DNA from: Pseudomonadota bacterium
GTDB lineage: Bacteria; Pseudomonadota; Alphaproteobacteria; Rhizobiales; Beijerinckiaceae
Length of the DNA: 17,431 nucleotides
Reading direction: 5' to 3'
Assembly (NCBI GenBank): GCA_023386155.1
Contig: JAEWKH010000105.1
Span: 1-17,431, forward strand
The notes beneath the pieces were generated by a model. The model was not told the origin of the DNA. It saw only the letters and a program-made list of their open reading frames with translations, and searched no databases. The translations under genes and the position numbers were made by a program. Shown piece after piece: positions 7,294-14,269 of this stretch. Numbering within the stretch: the first letter of the stretch is position 1; each line of letters opens with the position of its first letter.

Positions 7294-7755
7294 TCACGCG
7301 GGGGTCTCGGCGGGCGAGAGGATTCTGGCGAAGTTGGCGAAGAACTCGTCCGCGTATTTCTTCGCTACGCCGTTGACCAGCCGGCCGCCGAGCTGGGCGA
7401 TCTTGCCGCCCACATTCGCTTCGACGTCGTAGATCAGCCGGGTCCCACCCTCGGCATCCTCCAGGCGCACCTTCGCTCCTCCCTTGGCCCAGCCGGCAAC
7501 GCCGCCCTGTCCTTCGCCCGTGATCGTGTAGCTGTTGGGCGGGGCGAGGTCGGTCAGCGCCACGTTGCCCTTGAAGGTCGCCTTGACAGGCCCGATGGAG
7601 ATCTTCGCCGTGGCCTGGAACTCGGTGTCGCTTACCTTTTCCAGCTCCTGGCAGCCCGGAATGCAGGCTTTCAGGACCGCAGGATCATTGAGCGCGGCCC
7701 AGACGGCGTCCCGGCCCGCCGGCAGCGTCACCTCGCCTTGCATCGTCATCGCCAT
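7294..7755 (-). CDS. coxG: CoxG-like SRPBCC-domain protein, short form
   Basis: A 153-residue protein made of one SRPBCC/START-like domain of the CoxG family (carbon monoxide dehydrogenase subunit G). Typical features are the TMQGEVTLPAGRDAVWAAL start, DPAVLKACIPGC at residues 24-35, a FKGNVALTDL strand at 61-70 and GGKIAQLGGRLV near 116-127. CoxG in Oligotropha helps attach CO dehydrogenase to the membrane, and mycobacterial CoxG has been linked to quinone delivery. Many CoxG proteins run on into a linker and a C-terminal hydrophobic anchor; this one stops soon after the domain and has no membrane segment. The frame extends upstream, but ATG at 7753-7755 has GGGAGGA about 7 bases before it and starts the domain correctly. 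A nearby in-frame ATG begins two residues later. Confidence 0.87.
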   Translation of the reverse strand: MAMTMQGEVTLPAGRDAVWAALNDPAVLKACIPGCQELEKVSDTEFQATAKISIGPVKATFKGNVALTDLAPPNSYTITGEGQGGVAGWAKGGAKVRLEDAEGGTRLIYDVEANVGGKIAQLGGRLVNGVAKKYADEFFANFARILSPAETPA

Positions 7756-7846
7756 GCTGAGTCCTCCCTCGATTCCCAGTATCGACTGCAAAGTATGATG
7801 CAATTTGCCGGGAGTGCCAGAGCCGGCGCATTGCTGCGGTGCGGGA

Positions 7847-8293
7847 TCAATGTGCCCTCGCATCCTGACGGCTTCGAATCTGGTCGAGCGCATCGACGAC
7901 GGCATCGAAGGTGAGAAGGATCGAGGCATGGCGGGCCTTCAGGTCACGCGCCGGTTCCAGGCATGCGAGGTCGGACCACTTCCCCGAGGGGGGAGCGCCG
8001 CCGGCCTTCAGCATCCGGTGCATGTCCTCCCGTATGGCACGAAGCTCGGCAGCGGCCGATCCCACCACGTTTCGGCCCATGATCGATGACGACGCCTGCC
8101 CCAGGGCGCAGGCTTTCACCTCATGGGCAAACCCCGTGACCACATCGCCATCGACTTTCAGGTATACGGTGACCGTCGACCCGCACAGCTTGGAATGCGC
8201 CGTGGCGCTGGCATCGGCATCCGGCAGTGTCCCGAGGCGCGGAATATCGGCTGCAAGATCCAGTATGCGCCGGTTGTAGATATCGTTGAGCAT
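7847..8293 (-). CDS. NifU/IscU-like iron-sulfur scaffold protein with altered ligand set
   Basis: A 148-residue protein of the NifU N-terminal (IscU/SufU) fold. It shows HSKLCGS with C37, a HEVKACALGQASSSIM segment with C62, and RHASILLTFDAV near the end. Compared with IscU, the cluster-site Asp after the first Cys is Ser (S39), and the last Cys of the HCS motif is Ala (H122-A123-S124). An additional cysteine, C111, lies 11 residues before H122. Alphaproteobacteria often carry such a divergent scaffold-like protein, in my recollection usually near folE. Here it is the first gene of the leftward cox operon, so delivery of clusters to CoxS is an attractive but unproven idea. The start at 8293 fits the MLNDIYNRRIL family opening; its ribosome binding site is weak (GGCAGG). 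The longer upstream frame would run through the promoter region. Confidence 0.82.
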   Translation of the reverse strand: MLNDIYNRRILDLAADIPRLGTLPDADASATAHSKLCGSTVTVYLKVDGDVVTGFAHEVKACALGQASSSIMGRNVVGSAAAELRAIREDMHRMLKAGGAPPSGKWSDLACLEPARDLKARHASILLTFDAVVDALDQIRSRQDARAH

Positions 8294-8335
8294 CCTGCCT
8301 GCGAGCCATACGACGTGTTTGCGGCTTCCTGCTGA

Positions 8336-8364
8336 ATCAGACGCCCCGATCCGGCCCCTGTCAA
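8336..8364 (-). promoter_or_regulatory. Sigma70-like promoter for the leftward scaffold-cox operon
   Basis: On the minus strand TTGACA (8364-8359, six of six) is followed after exactly 17 bases by TCTGAT (8341-8336, four of six to TATAAT). Transcription would start near 8330, giving a leader of roughly 35 bases before the scaffold ATG at 8293. No other promoter of this quality was found in the leftward operon. The assignment is by consensus only. Confidence 0.55.
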
Positions 8365-8385
8365 TGGTCCGGGGCCGTCTGGCGT
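8341..8385. promoter_or_regulatory. Inverted repeat in the divergent promoter region, possible operator
   Basis: CGGCCCC at 8352-8358 and GGGGCCG at 8371-8377 form a 7-bp stem with a 12-base loop, extended after an internal loop by ACGCC (8341-8345) and GGCGT (8381-8385). The -35 box of the leftward promoter lies in the loop (8359-8364). A regulator bound here, or a structure in the rightward leader of xdhC, could control both gene sets. It is the only strong symmetry in the 196-base divergent interval (8294-8489). Confidence 0.4.
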
Positions 8386-8489
8386 TCGCCTGGAGGTGCC
8401 TCCGCATTCCAGTTGCGGTTCAAGGGGGCGCGATGGCAGTATCGATCCGGGCTGGCCCTCTGAAGTCGCTCATTTCGCCGGGGAATCTC

Positions 8490-8813
8490 ATGTTCTCGAC
8501 CGATACGGACATCCTGAAGACGGCAGAGGCCTGGAGGCGCGGGGGCAGGGGCGTGGCAATCGCGACCGTGGTCGAAACCTGGGGGTCTGCCCCGCGCCCC
8601 GTCGGCAGCCACCTGGTGATCGACGAGGACACGAACTTTCTCGGGTCCGTCTCCGGCGGCTGCGTCGAGGGGGCTGTCATCACGGAGGCTCTGGACGTGA
8701 TTGCCGATGGAAAGCCACGGATGCTGGAGTTCGGCGTTGCCGATGAAACCGCATGGCAGGTCGGCCTCTCATGCGGCGGGCGGATCAGCGTCTATGTGGA
8801 ACGGGTGGACTAA
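8490..8813 (+). CDS. XdhC/CoxI-family protein, N-terminal domain as a separate gene
   Basis: A 107-residue protein equal to the N-terminal XdhC_CoxI domain. It has TWGSAPRPVGS at residues 30-40, GSVSGGCVE at 52-60 and GLSCGG at 92-97, with conserved cysteines C58 and C95. XdhC proteins bind molybdenum cofactor, protect it, and enable exchange of an oxo for a sulfido ligand before insertion into xanthine dehydrogenase-type enzymes. Here the domain stands alone and the C-terminal Rossmann part is encoded by the next gene. I chose ATG 8490 because MFSTDTDILKTAEAW gives the length normal for single-domain members and GGGGA lies 6 bases upstream. ATG 8433, preceded by AAGGGGG, would add 19 residues and cannot be excluded. 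It is read divergently from the cox operon. Confidence 0.88.
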   Translation: MFSTDTDILKTAEAWRRGGRGVAIATVVETWGSAPRPVGSHLVIDEDTNFLGSVSGGCVEGAVITEALDVIADGKPRMLEFGVADETAWQVGLSCGGRISVYVERVD

Positions 8814-8876
8814 GATGGGCGGATATCCTCTGCAGCCGTCGTTCCTCTCCGGTCTTCCGGATGGCGAGGGCATCGC

Positions 8877-9569
8877 ATGCGGCTGAGTCTTCTATCCGAG
8901 CTGAATGCGGAGCGCGCCGCGCGCCACGCCGCCGTGCTGGTGACCGACATCGCATCGGGCGAACAGCGCCTCGTCCGCGAAGAAGAAGTTGGACACGACC
9001 CTTTGGCCCAGGACATTCAGGAACGCCTGCGCCAAGGCAAGAGCGGCCTCATCGAGTGGAACGGCCGCCAGTTCTTTCTCACCGTGCAGACTCCGCCGGT
9101 GAGGGCGGTCATCATCGGGGCCGTCCATATCAGCCAGGCCCTGGCTCCCATGGCCAGGAGCCTCGACCTCGACGTGACCATCATCGACCCTCGCTCCGCC
9201 TTCGCGACTCCTGAGCGCTTCCCGGATGTGCCGGTGAGAGCCGAGTGGCCCGATGCCGTCCTGCCCGAACTCGGAATCGACCGGTATACGGCCGTCGTGG
9301 CCCTGACCCATGACCCGAAGATCGACGATCCCGCGCTCGCCGCCGCGCTCAGGTCGCCATGTTTCTACATCGGCGCGCTCGGCTCGCGCAAAACGCATGA
9401 GCGCCGCGTTCAGCGTCTGACGGCATCGGGCTTCACCGACGCGGATCTTGCCCGCATCCATGCTCCGATCGGGCTCGACATCGGGGCCGTTTCGCCGGCG
9501 GAGATCGCCGTTTCCATCCTGGCCGAGATCGTTGCGACCCTGCGCAAGGAGCGGAGGCGCGCGGCGTGA
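8877..9569 (+). CDS. XdhC/CoxI-family protein, C-terminal Rossmann domain
   Basis: A 230-residue protein of the XdhC family. A short N-terminal region is followed by the Rossmann-type XdhC_C domain: VIIGAVHISQALAPMA at residues 78-93, LTHDPK at 143-148, YIGALGSRKTHERR at 164-177, APIGLDIGA at 196-204 and the SPAEIAVSI helix from 206. It probably acts together with the preceding 107-residue protein as a split XdhC, handling sulfuration and insertion of molybdenum cofactor into CoxL. The start ATG at 8877 is 63 bases after the previous stop; GAGGG precedes it, and MRLSLLSELNAERAARHAAV is the usual family opening. It overlaps the next gene by 4 bases (GTGA), which indicates a coupled unit. The Rossmann fold suggests nucleotide binding, but no ligand can be named from sequence. 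Confidence 0.88.
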   Translation: MRLSLLSELNAERAARHAAVLVTDIASGEQRLVREEEVGHDPLAQDIQERLRQGKSGLIEWNGRQFFLTVQTPPVRAVIIGAVHISQALAPMARSLDLDVTIIDPRSAFATPERFPDVPVRAEWPDAVLPELGIDRYTAVVALTHDPKIDDPALAAALRSPCFYIGALGSRKTHERRVQRLTASGFTDADLARIHAPIGLDIGAVSPAEIAVSILAEIVATLRKERRRAA

Positions 9570-10585
9570 GATTCGGTCTTGTTCCAGTCGAGGAAGCGAT
9601 CGGGGCCCTGGCGGCTCACAGCGTGCGGGCCGGCGGCACGCTGGTGAGGAAGGGAACCCTCGTCTCGCCCGAGATCGCGATGCAGCTGAAGCAGGCCGGC
9701 GTCGAGACGATGATCGCTGTGCGGCTCGAACCGGGAGACGTGAACGAAGACGAGGCGGCCTGGCGGCTCGCCCGGTCCCTCGCCGGCGACAACGTCGTCG
9801 CCGAAGCTCCCTTCACCGGACGTTCCAATCTCTATGCCGAAGTCGCGGGCGTGCTTCAGATCGATGCCGATGCGATCAATGGCCTCAATGCGGTCGACGA
9901 GGCCATGACGGCTGCCACCTTGCCCGCCTGGAAGCCGGTGGTCGCGGGGGAGATGATCGGCACCGTCAAGATCATCCCCTATGCCATTCCGGAGATCCTG
10001 CTGCAGAAGGGACTGGCCGCGATCGGCAGGGAAGCCTTGCGCGTTGCGCCCTATACCCGCCGCTCGGTCGGCGTCGTTTCGACGATCCTTCCCGGGTTCA
10101 AGCCGAGCGTGATCGACAAGACCGTGACCGTGCTGGCGCAGCGCCTGGGGCCCGCGAATGCGAGGATCATGCAGGATCGCCGCGTATCCCACGATGCGAC
10201 CGTACTGGCGCGGGAACTTTCCAGTCTGGCGCAGGGCGATGCCCAGATCGTCATCGTCTTCGGAGCCTCGGCGATTGCAGACCGTCGTGACGTCATTCCA
10301 TCGGCCATCGAGATGGCTGGCGGAAAGGTGGAGCATTTCGGCATGCCGGTCGATCCCGGAAACCTGCTTCTCATCGGATCCATCGCCGGCAAGCCGGTGA
10401 TCGGAGCGCCCGGCTGCGCCCGGTCGCCCAAGGAGAATGGATTCGACTGGATCCTCCACCGGCTCCTTGCCGATGTTCCCGTGACACGGGCTGACATCGT
10501 GTCCCTCGGCGTCGGAGGGCTTCTCATGGAAATCGTCTCCCGGCCGCAGCCGCGCGAGGGCGGCGAAGGCGAGGCTGAGGAATGA
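9566..10585 (+). CDS. MoeA-like molybdopterin-binding protein
   Basis: A 339-residue protein with a MoCF_biosynth-type domain in its C-terminal part (about residues 165-320), including VFGASAIADRRDVIP at 232-246 and GMPVDPGNLLLIGSI followed by GKPVIGAPGCARSPKENGFDW at 259-295, the equivalent of MoeA/MogA molybdopterin loops. The N-terminal part (1-150) resembles the MoeA-type entry region and contains LVRKGTLVSPEIAMQLKQAG. It likely binds molybdopterin or its adenylated form while molybdenum is inserted or the cofactor is tailored to cytosine dinucleotide, the form used by CO dehydrogenase-type enzymes. The start is GTG at 9566 in a GTGA overlap, with GGAGCGGAGG just upstream. The next gene overlaps by ATGA. 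In related bacteria the two are, as far as I recall, often one fused protein. Confidence 0.85.
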   Translation: MRFGLVPVEEAIGALAAHSVRAGGTLVRKGTLVSPEIAMQLKQAGVETMIAVRLEPGDVNEDEAAWRLARSLAGDNVVAEAPFTGRSNLYAEVAGVLQIDADAINGLNAVDEAMTAATLPAWKPVVAGEMIGTVKIIPYAIPEILLQKGLAAIGREALRVAPYTRRSVGVVSTILPGFKPSVIDKTVTVLAQRLGPANARIMQDRRVSHDATVLARELSSLAQGDAQIVIVFGASAIADRRDVIPSAIEMAGGKVEHFGMPVDPGNLLLIGSIAGKPVIGAPGCARSPKENGFDWILHRLLADVPVTRADIVSLGVGGLLMEIVSRPQPREGGEGEAEE

Positions 10586-11169
10586 GCGATGTGGCGGCCA
10601 TCGTCCTGGCTGCCGGGCGCGGCACCCGGTTCGGGGACGAGCCGAAGCTGCTGGCCCGGCTTGGCGGCAAGGCTCTCGTGCGCCATGTGGTCGAGGCGGC
10701 GGTCGGCTCATCGGTCGATCCGGTCATCGTCGTGACCGGCCATCGATCCGAGGAGGTCGAAGCCTCCCTGCATGACCTTCCCGTTCAACTCCTCCATAAC
10801 GCTTCGTTCGCCCAAGGGCTGTCCACGTCGCTGAAGGCCGGGTTCTCCGCTCTTCCGCCGCAGGCGCGGGCGGCCGTCATCCTCCTCGGGGACATGCCCT
10901 TCGTGACGTCCGGTCTCATCGACGCTCTCGCATCCGGATGGCGGGAGGGAGGAGGGCCGGCGGCCCTGGTCCCCACCTTGAACGGCCGGCGCGGAAACCC
11001 GGTCGTGCTCTCCAGCAAACTCCGGGCCGAGGTCGAAAACCTGTCCGGCGATGCCGGTGCGGGCCCAATCCTGCGCGGAAGGCCCGATGTTGTCGAATGG
11101 CCGACCACGGATCCTGCCGTGGCTCAGGACATCGACACGAGGGAGGAGTTCGCCCGGCACCGGCTGTGA
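10582..11169 (+). CDS. mocA: MocA-like molybdenum cofactor nucleotidyltransferase (NTP transferase family)
   Basis: A 195-residue NTP-transferase protein. The nucleotide-binding start LAAGRGTRFG (residues 9-18) and K22 are followed by LLGDMPFV (101-108), where the Asp binds metal, then NGRRGNPVVL (134-143) and DIDTREE (183-189). This pattern fits MocA, which joins CTP to Mo-molybdopterin to make molybdopterin cytosine dinucleotide, better than MobA, which has LAGG. The cytosine form is the cofactor of xanthine oxidase family enzymes with cox-type subunits in bacteria, matching the CoxSLM enzyme next door. The CTP preference is inferred. It starts at ATG 10582 within ATGA, overlapping the MoeA-like gene by 4 bases in another frame, and ends the rightward operon. 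Confidence 0.82.
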   Translation: MSDVAAIVLAAGRGTRFGDEPKLLARLGGKALVRHVVEAAVGSSVDPVIVVTGHRSEEVEASLHDLPVQLLHNASFAQGLSTSLKAGFSALPPQARAAVILLGDMPFVTSGLIDALASGWREGGGPAALVPTLNGRRGNPVVLSSKLRAEVENLSGDAGAGPILRGRPDVVEWPTTDPAVAQDIDTREEFARHRL

Positions 11170-11210
11170 GCGGTTCCTCTGACTTACGTGTGATGCTCGC
11201 GACGGGATGC

Positions 11211-11246
11211 GTGGGACGAGCGGCGTTCTCTGCGCGCCCGTCCCAC
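11211..11246. terminator. Convergent hairpin between mocA and the aminotransferase gene
   Basis: GTGGGACG at 11211-11218 and CGTCCCAC at 11239-11246 form a perfect 8-bp stem around a 20-base loop, with GCG/CGC able to extend inside it. It occupies most of the 86-base gap between two convergent genes, the normal place for a shared terminator. Neither strand has a T run, so the call depends on position. Confidence 0.45.
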
Positions 11247-11255
11247 GGAACGCCC

Positions 11256-12647
11256 TCAGAGCGTGTCGGTCACCGACTGCACCGCTGCTTTCGTGGCGGC
11301 CACGATGGTGTCGGCCTCGTCCCTCGTCAGGCAGAGGGGGGGCGCAAAGCCGAGAATGTCGCCTTGCGGCATGGCCCGGCCGATGACGCCTCGCTCCAGC
11401 AGGGCCGCCGTGATGCGCGGCCCCACCTTCTCGGACGCGTCGAAGAACACGCGATCGTCGCGGTCACGCACGAACTCGACGGCGGCCATCAGGCCTTCGC
11501 CGCGCACCTCGCCGACGAAGCGGTTGGCACCGACGGCATCTTTCAATGCCTTGTTGAAATAGGCGCCGACCTCGCGGGCGTTATTGACGATATCGAGCTC
11601 GTCCACCAGCTCCAGGTTGGCAACGCCCGCCGCCGCGCAGAGCGGGTGGGACGAGTAGGTCCAGCCGTGGCCGATGGGGCCATAAGTGTCGGAACCCTGT
11701 TCCAGGACCCGCCAGACCTTCTCGGACACGATCACGCCGGAGAGCGGCGCATAGGCCGAGGTCAGGCCCTTGGCGATGGTGATGAGGTCTGGCTTCATGC
11801 CGTAGTGATCGGAGCCGAACATGGAGCCCAGGCGGCCGAAGCCGGTGATCACCTCGTCGGCGATGAGAAGGATGTCGTGCTTCGCCAGCACCGCCTGGAT
11901 CTTCTCCCAGTAACCTTTCGGCGGGGGCACGATGCCGCCTGTGCCGAGCACAGGCTCGCCAATGAAGGCCGCGATGGTTTCCGGACCCTCGGCCTGGATC
12001 ATCTCCTCGAGCTTGCCGGCGCAGTACTGGGAGAACTGCTCCTCGCTCATGGAGCGGTCGGGGCGGCGGAAGTAATATGGCGCTTCCGTATGGAGGATCG
12101 GCGGGCGCGGCAGGTCGAACAGGTTGTGGAAGGCGGCCAAGCCGGTGAGGCTGCCGCTCATCAGGCCGGACCCGTGATAGCCGCGCCAGCGCGAGATGAT
12201 CTTCTTCTTCTCGGGCCGCCCCAGCACGTTGTTCATGTACCAGACGAGCTTGATGTTCGTTTCGTTGGCGTCCGAGCCCGACAGGCCGAAGAACACGCGG
12301 CTCATGCCGTTCGGGGCGCGGTCGATGATCATCTTCGCGAGACGGATCGACGGTTCGGAGCCGTGGCCGACATAGGCATGGTAATAGGGCAGGGCGGCCG
12401 CCTGAGCCGCGATGGCATCGGCGATCTTGGTCCGCCCATAGCCCACATTCACGCAATAGAGGCCCGCGAAGGCATCGAGGCTGCGCTTGCCGTGACGGTC
12501 GACGATGTAGACGCCATCGCCGCCGGCAATGATGCGGTTGGGCGTTTCCCCGCGCGCATGCTGAGCCATGTGGGTGGAGGGATGGAAGAAGTGATCCCGG
12601 TCCCAGGCGTTGAGTTCGTTGTCGAGGTTGGTCGCTTCGTTCAGCAT
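11256..12647 (-). CDS. Class III PLP-dependent aminotransferase (omega-amino acid / diamine type)
   Basis: A 463-residue fold-type I aminotransferase of class III. The PLP lysine is K293 in TIAKGLTSAYAPLSG, the pyridine-N Asp is D264 in LLIADEVITGFGR, phosphate and ring contacts lie in GSDANET (124-130) and GYHGS (156-160). The DRDHFFHPSTHMAQHARGE opening (17-33) marks the subgroup that includes putrescine-, beta-alanine- and 4-aminobutyrate-pyruvate transaminases; 2,4-diaminobutyrate aminotransferases of ectoine operons are also class III. It would pass an amino group to a keto acid and leave a semialdehyde for the dehydrogenase encoded just before. ATG 12647 is chosen because GGAG lies about 8 bases upstream and it clears the previous stop by 13 bases; ATGs at 12671 and 12713 would overlap that gene. 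The exact substrate is not readable. Confidence 0.9.
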   Translation of the reverse strand: MLNEATNLDNELNAWDRDHFFHPSTHMAQHARGETPNRIIAGGDGVYIVDRHGKRSLDAFAGLYCVNVGYGRTKIADAIAAQAAALPYYHAYVGHGSEPSIRLAKMIIDRAPNGMSRVFFGLSGSDANETNIKLVWYMNNVLGRPEKKKIISRWRGYHGSGLMSGSLTGLAAFHNLFDLPRPPILHTEAPYYFRRPDRSMSEEQFSQYCAGKLEEMIQAEGPETIAAFIGEPVLGTGGIVPPPKGYWEKIQAVLAKHDILLIADEVITGFGRLGSMFGSDHYGMKPDLITIAKGLTSAYAPLSGVIVSEKVWRVLEQGSDTYGPIGHGWTYSSHPLCAAAGVANLELVDELDIVNNAREVGAYFNKALKDAVGANRFVGEVRGEGLMAAVEFVRDRDDRVFFDASEKVGPRITAALLERGVIGRAMPQGDILGFAPPLCLTRDEADTIVAATKAAVQSVTDTL

Positions 12648-12660
12648 GGCAGGCTCCAGG

Positions 12661-14172
12661 TCATTGAACATCGATGCAAAGGTACTTGAGGTCGGTGAAG
12701 GCTTCGAGGCCATGGCGCGAGCCTTCGCGGCCGAGACCCGACATTTTCAGGCCGCCGAAGGGAATGGGAGCGCCGGTGATCTTCACGCGATTGATGGCCA
12801 CCATCCCATATTCGAGCGACCGGCAGAGGCGCAGGGCGCGGGCACCGTTCTCGGTCGCCACGTAGGCGACGAGACCGTATTCGGAGGCATTGGCCCGCGC
12901 CACCACTTCGTCTTCCATGTCGAACGGCGTCACGGCGGCAATAGGAGCGAAGGTCTCCTCGCGCATGATCAGCGCATCGTCCGGCACGTCCGCCAGCAGG
13001 GTCGGCGTCACGTAGAGCGGGCCCGGAGCATCGCTGTCCGGTGTGATGCGCCTGGCGCCATGCGCGAGCGCATCCTCGACCTGCGCCTTTGCCTTGGACA
13101 CGGCGTTGGCATGCATGAGCGGGCCGATCTCCGTCTCAGGGTCGAGCCCCGCTCCCATCTTCAGGTCTGCGATGCGCCGGCCGAAGGCTTCGCAGAAGGC
13201 CGGGTAGATCGAACGCTGGACATAGATGCGGTTGGCCGCGAGGCAGTCCTGGCCCGAGGTCGCGAACTTCGCCGCCATGGCGATCTCCACCGCCCGGTCC
13301 AGATCGGCATCGTCGAACACGATCAGCGGGGCATGGCCGCCCAGTTCCATCACGAGGCGCTTCATCGTGGGCGCGCACCGCACCGCGACCTTGCCTCCGA
13401 TCTCGGTGGAGCCCGTGAAGCTGACAACGCGCACGCGCTCGTCGTCGCAGAAGCGGTTGGCGATGGGCTCGGCATCGCCCGTGACGATGTTGAGGACGCC
13501 GCGCGGCAGGCCCGCCCGCTCCGCGAGCTCCGCCAGCGCGAGGGCGGAAAGCGGGGTGTAGGACGATGGGTGCGCCACCACGGTGCAGCCGGCCGCGAGG
13601 GCGGCGGCAGCCTTGCGCGTCAGCATGGCGGAGGGAAAGTTCCACGGCGTCAGCAGGGCCGCGACGCCGAGGGCCTCGCGGCGCACCAGCATCTCCGCGC
13701 CGGGCAGGTGGCTCGTCACGCTCTCGACGTTCAGGCGCTTGGCTTCTTCCGCATACCATTCCACGAACGAGGCCGCATAGAGGATCTCGCCCTGCGACTC
13801 GGCCAGGGGCTTTCCCTGCTCGAGGGTCATGATGAGGGCGAGGTCGTCGCGCGCTTCCAGAATCAGCGCATGCCAGGCGCGAAGGCGCGCGGCCCGCTCC
13901 TGCGGCAGCAGGGCCTTCCAGGCGGGGAAGGCGCGGGCGGCCGCATCGACGGCCTGGCCCGCGGCGTCGGCGTCGAGGCGCGACACGCGGGCCACGGTCA
14001 GGCCTGTGGCCGGATCGTTGACCTCGAAGCGCGCATCGCCCGCGGCCGCGGTCCAGCGCCCGTCGATATAGGCCATCTCGCGCAGCAGGCGCGGATCGTG
14101 CAGGCGGCTCAGCGCCGGGTGGGTATCCCCTTTGACGGGGACGGGAGCGGTGGTCTGCGTCAGCGCGTTCAT
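12661..14172 (-). CDS. NAD(P)-dependent succinate-semialdehyde-type dehydrogenase (GabD-like)
   Basis: A 503-residue aldehyde dehydrogenase of the GabD subgroup. Catalytic residues are present: N178 in TPWNFPSAM, E276 in MELGGHAPLIVF, C310 in SGQDC, plus E405 in REETFAP and FTGST at 252-256. It should oxidise a semialdehyde, such as succinate or aspartate semialdehyde, to the acid. One segment is odd: where most family members have a lysine that contacts the cofactor ribose (VVxKPA or KPSE), this protein has VVAHPSSYTP, with H201 for Lys and S204 for the usual Glu. Ser at the latter place is also seen in NADP-preferring GabD. GAGGAGGG precedes the ATG at 14172. It sits between the transporter ATPase gene (97 bases upstream) and the aminotransferase, and likely uses the product of the latter. 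Confidence 0.9.
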   Translation of the reverse strand: MNALTQTTAPVPVKGDTHPALSRLHDPRLLREMAYIDGRWTAAAGDARFEVNDPATGLTVARVSRLDADAAGQAVDAAARAFPAWKALLPQERAARLRAWHALILEARDDLALIMTLEQGKPLAESQGEILYAASFVEWYAEEAKRLNVESVTSHLPGAEMLVRREALGVAALLTPWNFPSAMLTRKAAAALAAGCTVVAHPSSYTPLSALALAELAERAGLPRGVLNIVTGDAEPIANRFCDDERVRVVSFTGSTEIGGKVAVRCAPTMKRLVMELGGHAPLIVFDDADLDRAVEIAMAAKFATSGQDCLAANRIYVQRSIYPAFCEAFGRRIADLKMGAGLDPETEIGPLMHANAVSKAKAQVEDALAHGARRITPDSDAPGPLYVTPTLLADVPDDALIMREETFAPIAAVTPFDMEDEVVARANASEYGLVAYVATENGARALRLCRSLEYGMVAINRVKITGAPIPFGGLKMSGLGREGSRHGLEAFTDLKYLCIDVQ

Positions 14173-14269
14173 GCGTCGCCCTCCTCGGAATGCGATGCAG
14201 GGAGACTATCGCGGCAGGCGACGAGAGGTTTTCGGTTCTGCCGATCCCGGGCAGAGAAAGTCTCGGTTT

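Noticed and set aside
7756..7846. Possible sigma54 promoter before coxG (TGGCAC ... TTGCAT on the minus strand)
   Set aside because: The distance between TGGCAC and TTGC is 10 bases instead of 5, so the -24/-12 spacing is wrong.
8814..8876. Disrupted linker of a once single XdhC gene
   Set aside because: The 63 bases carry no XdhC-like residues in any frame, and both flanking genes begin and end at normal family borders, so there is no sign of recent breakage.
14238..14254. Terminator between the ATPase and dehydrogenase genes
   Set aside because: Only a 5-bp stem (CTGCC/GGCAG) with a 7-base loop and no T run after it on the minus strand; too weak to call.
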